A stretch of DNA of 64,000 nucleotides from positions 1 to 64,000 of the forward strand of contig CAZGCA010000009.1 of the NCBI GenBank assembly GCA_964524145.1, in the 5' to 3' direction. The DNA is from CAZGCA01 sp964524145. GTDB lineage: Bacteria; Hydrogenedentota; CAZGCA01. Shown here piece by piece: positions 57,721 through 64,000 of this stretch (its first letter is position 1; each line of letters starts with the position of its first letter). The position numbers and the translations under genes are program-made. The notes under the pieces were generated by a model. The model ran no database searches, was not told the origin of the DNA, and saw nothing but the letters and a program-made list of their open reading frames with translations.

Positions 57721-58881
57721 ATGCATTCCATATTCACCACAGCCACAAGGATCGTGTACGGGCGAGGAAGTATAACCGCGATCGGGACACAGCTCGTGCG
57801 ACCGGCCAAATGCGCCTTGGTCGTCACGGGCAAACGATCGATGCGCGAGTCGGGCGTTCTTGACCGTGTTATCGCCTTGCTCAACGAAAGCGAGATAAGC
57901 GCCGAGACCTTCCACGGAGTGGAACAAGACCCTTCGTTCGAGACCGTGGACAGTTGTGCAAAGGCGGCACGGGATGTCAACGCTGATCTCGTCGTCGGGC
58001 TTGGCGGCGGAAGCACGGTCGACGCGGCAAAGGTGGCGGCATTTCTCGCGCGGCAGGGCCTGCCCGTAAAGGAGTTTTTCGAAGGCTTGCCGGTGGTCGC
58101 GAAAGGGCTCCAGTTCGTCGCTGTTCCCACGACGGCGGGAACAGGTTCGGAGGTTACGAAGAACGCGGTGTTGACGGACAGGCAGCGCGGCATCAAGAGC
58201 AGCATCCGCGGCGATTGTCTGATGGCCGATGTAGCTATAGTGGACCCCGAACTGACAGTGACCGCGCCTCCAAACGTGACGGCGCAAAGCGGTATGGACG
58301 CCCTGACGCAGGCGATAGAATCGTATGTGTCGAGGGGAGCCGGCGCGTTGACCGATGCGTTGGCGGCGGGAGCGGTCGCAGCGATAAGTTCCAATCTCGT
58401 CGAGGCTTACAACGACGGCGCGAACATCGAAGCACGCGACCACGTCATGATGGGCAGCCTGATGGCCGGTATGGCGCTCGCAAACGCGCGTCTCGGCGCA
58501 GTCCACGGTTTGGCACATCCGCTTGGCGTCACGTTCAAGATACCGCACGGTCTTGTGTGCGCCATTCTGTTGCCGCACGTGGTACGGTTCAACCTTGAGG
58601 GCGATTACGAGCTTGCGCAACCGACCGCTGCGAAGTACGCCGCAGTGGTCCGGATGCTCGCGGAAAAAGGAAAAGGCAAACGCTCGGCGGCACGTTTGCC
58701 GGAACTGGTCGAGTCTCTCAACGAGACGCTTGGCATCACACAGCGGCTGGGCGATTTCGGTGTCGAGGAGAAGCACCTGGCGACGGTCGCCGAACAGAGT
58801 CTTCCGTCTGGTTCGCTGAAAGCCAACCCGCGCCCGGCATCGCAGGAAGAGCTTATCGAGATACTCAAATCGGCACTGTAG
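57721..58881 (+). CDS. Iron-containing alcohol dehydrogenase
   Basis: 386 aa group III dehydrogenase. NAD-binding LVVGLGGGSTVDAAKVAA, the loop PTTAGTGSEVTKNAVLTD, and the metal-binding region NARLGAVHGLAHPLG with IPHGLVCAILLPHVVRFN giving the histidine ligands. Aspartate ligand in SSIRGDCLMADVAIVDPE region. Several start codons are clustered (57712, 57715, 57721); the ATG at 57721 has GAGGTG at the best spacing. Followed at 30 bp by a cupin and then an oxidoreductase, so a sugar-derived aldehyde or 1,3-diol is a plausible substrate, which is inference. The 255 bp before it is gene-free. Confidence 0.92.
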   Translation: MHSIFTTATRIVYGRGSITAIGTQLVRPAKCALVVTGKRSMRESGVLDRVIALLNESEISAETFHGVEQDPSFETVDSCAKAARDVNADLVVGLGGGSTVDAAKVAAFLARQGLPVKEFFEGLPVVAKGLQFVAVPTTAGTGSEVTKNAVLTDRQRGIKSSIRGDCLMADVAIVDPELTVTAPPNVTAQSGMDALTQAIESYVSRGAGALTDALAAGAVAAISSNLVEAYNDGANIEARDHVMMGSLMAGMALANARLGAVHGLAHPLGVTFKIPHGLVCAILLPHVVRFNLEGDYELAQPTAAKYAAVVRMLAEKGKGKRSAARLPELVESLNETLGITQRLGDFGVEEKHLATVAEQSLPSGSLKANPRPASQEELIEILKSAL

Positions 58882-58911
58882 CTTGTGCAGGGCAAGAGGA
58901 GACGGAACGAG

Positions 58912-59250
58912 ATGGATAGAGTCAACGAGTTCGATCTGGGGTACCGGCACGAAGACCACGGCCCGAAATACTTCTTCCGGGGCGACAGGTTCGAGTGGGG
59001 TGTAATACGGCTGTTGCCCGGCGACACTCTTGGCGGCCACTCCCACAACGAGGTCGAGGAGACATTCTATTTCCCGGAAGGAACGCCGGTGATGATCGTC
59101 GACGGTGAAGAACACCGCGTCAGAGCGGGCGACGTCTTCAAGCTCAGCCCCACCGAGACGCACGATATCCGGAACGATACGGGCCAGCCGATAAAGCTGA
59201 TCTTCATCAAGTGCCCGTATATTCCGGACGACAAGGTTCCGTTGGCATAA
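58912..59250 (+). CDS. Single-domain cupin protein
   Basis: 112 aa beta-barrel protein. The metal-binding cupin motif is GGHSHNEVEETFYFPEG with two His and a Glu; the second half is GDVFKLSPTETHDIRND with the third His. The ATG at 58912 has GAGGAGACGG upstream; a GTG at 58885 is less likely. Cupins of this size often act as sugar isomerases or small-molecule binders. It lies between the alcohol dehydrogenase and the Gfo/Idh/MocA gene and probably shares their transcript. Confidence 0.82.
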   Translation: MDRVNEFDLGYRHEDHGPKYFFRGDRFEWGVIRLLPGDTLGGHSHNEVEETFYFPEGTPVMIVDGEEHRVRAGDVFKLSPTETHDIRNDTGQPIKLIFIKCPYIPDDKVPLA

Positions 59251-59291
59251 CTGTGTGATCGAGCAACAACGATGTAGCGGAGGAAGGATAG

Positions 59292-60320
59292 ATGGCGAAG
59301 AAGGTTCGGGTCGGGGTTGTCGGGTGCGGCAAGATAGCGGAGTTTCTGCACGTTCCCGAGTACGTGCGCTGCGAGAAGGCGAGGCTCGTTGCTCTCTGCG
59401 ATGCCAAGATCGCCAACGCGCGGGCGCTCGCAAAGACGTACGGGGTTGCCAAGGTGTACAAGAGCCACAAGGAGATGTTCGCGCGCGAGAAGCTCGATGC
59501 CGTCAGCGTCTGCCTGCCAAACTACCTTCACGCGCCCGTGACGATAGACGCGCTCAACGCCGGGATGCACGTGATGGTCGAGAAACCGATGGCCATGACC
59601 AGCGCCGAGGCGAAGCGTATGATCAGCGCGGCACGCAAGAACAAGCGGTTGCTGATGGTCGAGCAGGCACAGCGATACTATCCCGTGCATCTCAAAGCCA
59701 AGGAGATCGTCGACAGCGGAATGTTGGGCCGCATACTCTACGTCTCCACGATGTTCGGCCATGGCGGGCCCGAAGCCTGGAGCCCGGAAGGCAAATGGTT
59801 CTTCGACAAGAAACAGGCCGGCTTCGGCACTGCCGCCGACCTCGGCGTCCACAAGGCCGACCTCATCAGGTTTATCACCGGCAAGGAGGTGGCGGAGGTG
59901 TCCGCGTATACGGCGTTGCTCGAGAAGACCGACACGGACCTCGAGGACAACTTTGCCGCGGCGCTCAAATTCACGGACGGCACGCTCGGCACGCTCGGGT
60001 CGAGCTGGACGGTCAAAGGAGGGTCGTGCGACTACATCGTACTGCACTGTGCCAACGGCATGCTGCGTGTCTGTCAAATACCTGACAAACCGCTCGTAGC
60101 TGCGCTGGAATACCCGCAGTGTACCATAGAGTTCGAGGTGAACACGTTTCCCGTGTGCCCCGACGGCACATGGGATCTCCACGTCATGGACAACTTCGTC
60201 AACGCCATACTCGGCGAGGAGGAGCCGCTGGTGACCGGGGAAGACGGCAAGAAGGCGCTCGAGATCATCCTGGCCGCGGTCAAATCCGCCAAAGAAGGGG
60301 TGTCGGTCAAGGTCGGCTGA
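59292..60320 (+). CDS. Gfo/Idh/MocA family oxidoreductase
   Basis: NAD(P)-dependent sugar or inositol oxidoreductase, 342 aa. Rossmann motif GVVGCGKIAEFLHVPEY, the cofactor-binding CLPNYLHAP and VMVEKPMAM (EKP with the catalytic Lys), and the substrate-domain GTAADLGVHKADLIRFITG with the D-x-x-x-H. No signal peptide. ATG at 59292 after GGAGGAAGG. Two further genes (cupin, Fe-ADH) upstream suggest a small sugar-catabolic operon; the next gene is glgA, 42 bp on. Confidence 0.93.
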   Translation: MAKKVRVGVVGCGKIAEFLHVPEYVRCEKARLVALCDAKIANARALAKTYGVAKVYKSHKEMFAREKLDAVSVCLPNYLHAPVTIDALNAGMHVMVEKPMAMTSAEAKRMISAARKNKRLLMVEQAQRYYPVHLKAKEIVDSGMLGRILYVSTMFGHGGPEAWSPEGKWFFDKKQAGFGTAADLGVHKADLIRFITGKEVAEVSAYTALLEKTDTDLEDNFAAALKFTDGTLGTLGSSWTVKGGSCDYIVLHCANGMLRVCQIPDKPLVAALEYPQCTIEFEVNTFPVCPDGTWDLHVMDNFVNAILGEEEPLVTGEDGKKALEIILAAVKSAKEGVSVKVG

Positions 60321-60362
60321 CAAGATGCGGCCCACTAAAGATCGGCCGGGGCGAGATCACGT

Positions 60363-61841
60363 ATGACGAGAAAGCTGAAGATATTGTTGGCAGCGTCGGA
60401 GATTGTGCCGTTTGCCAAGACGGGCGGTCTGGCGGACGTTGCGGGGTCGTTGCCAAAAGCGCTGGCTGACCTGGGCCACGACGTGCGCGCGATTATGCCG
60501 TTGTATCGGGGGATTGTGCCGGAAGACGCCGCACCGGACATTGTCGAACGGGCGATCCCGATCATCATCGAGGGTGTGGAATATTGCGGCGCGCTGCGCC
60601 GGGGATGCTACCCCGGAACCGATATTCCCGTCTATTTCGTTGATTTCCGGAAGTTTTTCGAGCGAGAGGGCATCTACCAGAGCGGACCTAAAGGCTTTGC
60701 GGACAACCTCGAACGATTCTCGTTCTTTTCCCGGTTCGCGCTCGAATCGCTCAGGCGACTCGACTGGCGACCTGACATCATCCACTGCAACGACTGGCAG
60801 ACCGCCCTGATGTGCGCCCATCTCAAGACGACGCTTTCGGACGACCCGTTCTTCGCTTCCGTTGCGACGGTCTTCACAATACACAACCTCGCGTTCCAGG
60901 GGCTGTGTCCTTCGGAACAGTTTCCACTGACGGGGCTCGACGAGAAACAATTCGATACGAACGGGCTGGAGTTTCACGGGCAGGTGAACCTTATGAAAGC
61001 GGGCTTGATCTTCGCGGACATTATCAACGCCGTAAGCGAACAGTACAGCCGCGAAATACAGACTCCGGAGTTTGGGTGCGGGCTCGAAGGGCTGCTTGCA
61101 TCGCGGGGCGACGACCTGTACGGCGTGTTGAACGGCATAGACTACGATGTATGGAACCCGGCCACCGATAGCCTTATTCCCGCGAACTACAGTCCCGACG
61201 ACCTCAGCGGCAAAGAGACCTGTAAACGCGACCTGCAGGCCAGGAGCAACCTTCCACAGGTCGACGTGCCTCTTTTCGGCACGATATCACGGCTCGCCGA
61301 CCAGAAGGGGTTCGACCTGTTGAAGGAGATCGCCGCCGACTTTCTCGCCGAGGACGTGCAGTTCGTGCTGCTGGGCACCGGCGAACCGGAGTATCACGAG
61401 TTCTTCGAGAGCCTGGCTGCCGGGTTCCCGGAGAAGGTGGCGGTCAACCTCACGTTCGATAACACGCTCGCGCACCAGATCGAGGCAGGCGCCGACGTCT
61501 TCCTCATGCCGTCGCGGTTCGAGCCGTGCGGTCTGAACCAGCTTTACAGCCTGAAGTACGGGACGTTGCCGCTCGTGCGAAAGACCGGCGGTTTGGCTGA
61601 CACAATCGTCGACGCCGACGCGCCAGCCGGCCCGGACCGGTCTCCGAACGGGTTCGTTTTCGACCGGTACGATTCCGGGGCGCTGCTGGCAACGATCAAA
61701 CGCGCCATCGCGCTCTATCGCGACAGAGACGCTTGGCACAAACTGCAACGGACGGGCATGGAACAGGACTTTTCCTGGGCGCGCTCCGCCCGGCACTACA
61801 CGACATTGTATGAAAAAGCTATCGCCAAACGCCGCGTGTGA
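60363..61841 (+). CDS. glgA: Glycogen synthase (GT5)
   Basis: ADP-glucose-dependent alpha-1,4-glucan elongation. 492 aa, normal length. K19 in PFAKTGGLADVAGSLPKAL is the ADP-glucose-binding KTGGL; NDWQTALM, GVLNGIDYDVWNP, MPSRFEPCGLNQLYSLKYG and a second KTGGLADTIVD are all present. ATG at 60363, with overlap of tsaE at its end. No glgB, glgC or glgP is seen nearby, so the pathway is dispersed. Confidence 0.97.
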   Translation: MTRKLKILLAASEIVPFAKTGGLADVAGSLPKALADLGHDVRAIMPLYRGIVPEDAAPDIVERAIPIIIEGVEYCGALRRGCYPGTDIPVYFVDFRKFFEREGIYQSGPKGFADNLERFSFFSRFALESLRRLDWRPDIIHCNDWQTALMCAHLKTTLSDDPFFASVATVFTIHNLAFQGLCPSEQFPLTGLDEKQFDTNGLEFHGQVNLMKAGLIFADIINAVSEQYSREIQTPEFGCGLEGLLASRGDDLYGVLNGIDYDVWNPATDSLIPANYSPDDLSGKETCKRDLQARSNLPQVDVPLFGTISRLADQKGFDLLKEIAADFLAEDVQFVLLGTGEPEYHEFFESLAAGFPEKVAVNLTFDNTLAHQIEAGADVFLMPSRFEPCGLNQLYSLKYGTLPLVRKTGGLADTIVDADAPAGPDRSPNGFVFDRYDSGALLATIKRAIALYRDRDAWHKLQRTGMEQDFSWARSARHYTTLYEKAIAKRRV

Positions 61842-62316
61842 CCGGCTCGGCAAAGGGTTGGCTGCAGGCAGCGAGGATATCGAGACGCTGACGGAGACCG
61901 AGCAGGAGACCGAGCTGCTCGGGTCGGCGCTGGCTGCGTGCCTCGTGCAAGGAGACGTCGTTGCGCTGGTGGGCGAGCTTGCCTCCGGCAAGACGACGAT
62001 CACGCGCGGTATAGCTCGCGGGCTCGGCGTTCCCGACGCCGTCCCGATAACCAGCCCGACGTTCACTCTGATCAACGAGTATCACGGCTCGATGAACATC
62101 TATCACGTTGACACGTACCGACTTAACCGACCTGAAGAGTTTGTCTCGCTTGGCTATGAGGAGCTGCTCGACCCCGACGGGGTCACCGTCATAGAGTGGG
62201 CAGAGAAGATAGAGGATCTTATCGTGGGGGAGTACTGGCGAGTCGATCTGAGCCACGCGGGCGAATCCTCACGCAGGATCGCCATCCGCCGCATTTCTCC
62301 CTCCCTCAATCGCTGA
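61810..62316 (+). CDS. tsaE: tRNA threonylcarbamoyladenosine biosynthesis ATPase TsaE
   Basis: P-loop ATPase needed, with TsaB/TsaD/TsaC, for the t6A37 modification of ANN-decoding tRNAs. 168 aa. Walker A VALVGELASGKTTITRGI, then PITSPTFTLINEYHG, YHVDTYRLNRPEEF and VTVIEWAEKI are family signatures. The ATG at 61810 lies within the end of glgA (32-bp overlap); the first 30 residues before the conserved core are unusually long, so translation may begin further in. Confidence 0.93.
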   Translation: MKKLSPNAACDRLGKGLAAGSEDIETLTETEQETELLGSALAACLVQGDVVALVGELASGKTTITRGIARGLGVPDAVPITSPTFTLINEYHGSMNIYHVDTYRLNRPEEFVSLGYEELLDPDGVTVIEWAEKIEDLIVGEYWRVDLSHAGESSRRIAIRRISPSLNR

Positions 62317-62382
62317 ACTCTAAGAAAAGTCCATGCTGTACGTTATATAGGGTGAGGAACACGTGGAAGCCCCGGGGAACTG

Positions 62383-62934
62383 ATGATGACGACACGTGAT
62401 GCGGCCTTTACGGAATGGGTCCGGTCGACCCTGGACCGGTATGAAGGCCCTCTCATCCGCTATGCCGCGCGGATTACCGGCGACCACGAACAGGCACGGG
62501 ACGTCGTGCAGGACACGTTCCTGCGCCTGTGGACGGCCGAACGGCCGCGCGTCGAGGACCACGTTGGCGAGTGGCTGTTTACGGTATGCCGCAACCGCGC
62601 CATCGACGTGGTCAGAAAGGAACGTCGCATGGACCAGTTGACCGAAGCGCAAGCGGCGCAGTGCGAAAGCCGCGAACCAACCCCGGCGGCGGTGGCCGAA
62701 CGCCGCGAAACCACGAGCCGGGTGTTGCGCGAGCTCGAGACGCTCGCCGAGAACCAGCAGGAAGTTATCCGGCTCAGGTTCCAGAACGGTATGTCCTACA
62801 AAGAGATCAGCCGAATCACGGGACATTCCGTCTCGAACGTCGGATTCCTTATCCACACGGCAATCAGAGCCCTTCGACAACGGCTCCGGGGCGAGTTTGA
62901 CCTGGCCCGGGAAGCAGGAGGGAGCGTATCATGA
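62383..62934 (+). CDS. ECF-type RNA polymerase sigma factor
   Basis: 183 aa sigma70-family factor with region 2 (YAARITGDHEQARDVVQ and DTFLRLW) and region 4 (NGMSYKEISRITGHSVSNVG, IHTAIRALRQRL). Regions 1 and 3 are absent. Two ATGs at 62383 and 62386 are tandem; the site GGGGAACTG precedes them. The start of the following gene overlaps its stop (62931 vs 62934), the usual arrangement of an ECF sigma factor with its regulator. Typical of PVC genomes; target promoters are unknown. Confidence 0.93.
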   Translation: MMTTRDAAFTEWVRSTLDRYEGPLIRYAARITGDHEQARDVVQDTFLRLWTAERPRVEDHVGEWLFTVCRNRAIDVVRKERRMDQLTEAQAAQCESREPTPAAVAERRETTSRVLRELETLAENQQEVIRLRFQNGMSYKEISRITGHSVSNVGFLIHTAIRALRQRLRGEFDLAREAGGSVS

Positions 62935-64000
62935 CTGACAAATTCGATGTAGACGACCGCAGATTGACCGCCTACGTGCTCGGCGAACTGAGCGAAGACG
63001 AACGCGTCGAGATCGAGGCCGAGCTTGCAAGGAACGAAGCGGCGCGCGAAACCGTAGCCGAGATCCAGGCCATGGCGGGCCTGTTGACCCGGGAACTGCA
63101 ACAGGAACCTGCTGCGGAACTCTCGCCGGGGCAGCGTGCGGCCGTCCTGCGGGGACCCGAACGAAAGGCGCGGACGCCGCGGTTCGGACTTCTTCCCCGG
63201 TTCGCGACAGCCCTCGCGGCAGGTCTGGTTCTTGTGGCGGGCGCGGTGTACCTTTCCGTTCAGCAACGAGGTCGACTCGAGCCGGCTCTCCAGATCGCGA
63301 AAGTTGCGGACGAGGAAGCCGAATCGAGCAGGAGAGCTCGCACAGTAGCTCCCCCTGTAGCGAAGGAAAGTCCGACCAGAGGAAGACAACTGGATCAACC
63401 GGCTGCACAAGTTGGAGACCGGACTGTCTCGACGGCGCCAATTCAACCAGTTCCGCCGAAACTGGAGCTGGGGTTTGTCACCCGTTCCGAAGTGGCACCG
63501 CTGGCAGCACCGTCGGCTCCAAAGGAGGCGTTCTTCTCGGACAAGGTTGCCGGTGTGGAAGAGGCCGTTACGGGCCTGGGCGTCCCAGTGTCCGGTGTGC
63601 AGCTTCATACCGAGCAGGCCGAGAAACCCAAAGTCGCCGTTCTCTTGCCCAAGAGGGTGTCTGAGGCAGATGTTACCACGGAGCAGGCACCGCTTTTCCG
63701 TCCACTTAACATGCCTGTTGGTGCTGCACGCGGAGGTGGCATGGGCGGCGGTGGCGGTGCCATGGGCGGCATGGGCGGCGGTGGCGTGGGCGGTGCCTCA
63801 GTACATGATCTGCGCACGCAGGGCGGCCAAGCAGCGATGGTAGGCGGCGGGATAGGGGACGGCTTGCGTGGCGGCGGCGTCACTAGTAACGGCCAGTTTG
63901 GCGTCTATTCCGACCAAATGACGGTTGCTCGCAACGAAGGCGAGAGACTCCGCGCGCTGGGCTACATAACAAGAAAAGAGGATCGCAAGAACGTCAAGGG
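62931..64000 (+). CDS. Anti-sigma-like membrane protein (partial at window edge)
   Basis: Frame open from ATG 62931 (GCAGGAGGGAGC upstream) past the window end; at least 356 aa. The N-terminus DDRRLTAYVLGELSEDERVE and IEAELARNEAARETVAEI is the anti-sigma-like head found in many ECF partner proteins, without the zinc ligands. One transmembrane helix follows (FATALAAGLVLVAGAVYLSV). The periplasmic part is Pro/Ala-rich, then a glycine/methionine-rich stretch GGGMGGGGGAMGGMGGGGVG near residues 266-285. Related proteins continue into a von Willebrand A domain; whether this one does cannot be seen. Coupled to the sigma factor by a 4-bp overlap. Confidence 0.75.
   Translation, partial: MTDKFDVDDRRLTAYVLGELSEDERVEIEAELARNEAARETVAEIQAMAGLLTRELQQEPAAELSPGQRAAVLRGPERKARTPRFGLLPRFATALAAGLVLVAGAVYLSVQQRGRLEPALQIAKVADEEAESSRRARTVAPPVAKESPTRGRQLDQPAAQVGDRTVSTAPIQPVPPKLELGFVTRSEVAPLAAPSAPKEAFFSDKVAGVEEAVTGLGVPVSGVQLHTEQAEKPKVAVLLPKRVSEADVTTEQAPLFRPLNMPVGAARGGGMGGGGGAMGGMGGGGVGGASVHDLRTQGGQAAMVGGGIGDGLRGGGVTSNGQFGVYSDQMTVARNEGERLRALGYITRKEDRKNVK

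Overview
The window is about 60% G+C and looks like a bacterial chromosome segment from the Planctomycetota/Lentisphaerota/Kiritimatiellota side of the PVC superphylum, or a similar lineage such as Hydrogenedentota. The hints are a dockerin plus thrombospondin-type-3 secreted protein, an FG-GAP protein with a C-terminal sorting-like anchor, several fucosidase/sialidase-type hydrolases, a decayed sulfatase tail, an Rnf complex, and many REP-like palindromes. No rRNA or tRNA was found, so the phylum is an inference. A run of 10 Ns at 38778-38787 shows this is a draft assembly.

Layout. 0.3-5.6 kb: a co-directional cluster of a class III aminotransferase fused to an SCP2 domain, a stand-alone SCP2 protein, a two-subunit transketolase and alanine dehydrogenase. 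5.6-13.8 kb: a minus-strand block with a membrane protein and three glycan-acting proteins (an alpha-L-fucosidase fused to a nitrilase domain, a plain alpha-L-fucosidase, a GH42-like/sialidase fusion). 13.9-21.4 kb: a transferred-looking island with an 87-bp tandem repeat, a Dev/MYXAN-type type I CRISPR-Cas operon (cas6-cas3-cas8-cas7-cas5) without adaptation genes, a 14-repeat array starting 8 bp after cas5, then a predicted structured small RNA. 21.5-26.5 kb: the dockerin protein, an HD-GYP protein and a FapA/DUF342 gene preceded by small ORFs. 26.7-34.4 kb: a beta-propeller glycosidase-like protein, then smc, ymdB and rny on the minus strand, with a probable 6S RNA opposite the rny leader. 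34.6-41.1 kb: a glycosyltransferase/radical SAM pair, a gene-free REP cluster and the FG-GAP repeat gene. 41.1-45.3 kb: an amino-acid operon (PGM-like putative homoserine kinase, aspartokinase, citramalate synthase). 45.3-49.5 kb: a second radical SAM protein, a glutaredoxin-like protein, an orphan phage terminase and a sulfatase remnant. 49.5-55.1 kb: rnfCDGEA-B. 55.2-64 kb: a response regulator with degenerate GGDEF, PIG-L deacetylase, Fe-alcohol dehydrogenase, cupin, Gfo/Idh/MocA oxidoreductase, glgA, tsaE, and an ECF sigma factor with a partial anti-sigma-like membrane protein at the edge.

Taken together the genes suggest a fermentative or facultative heterotroph that degrades fucose- and sialic-acid-type glycans, conserves energy with Rnf, stores glycogen, and makes threonine and isoleucine through aspartokinase and citramalate. 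The most unusual parts are the leaderless, adaptation-free CRISPR array whose repeats keep two hairpins (including a preserved GNRA loop), the small RNA beside it, the aminotransferase-SCP2/transketolase cluster, and the fucosidase-nitrilase fusion.
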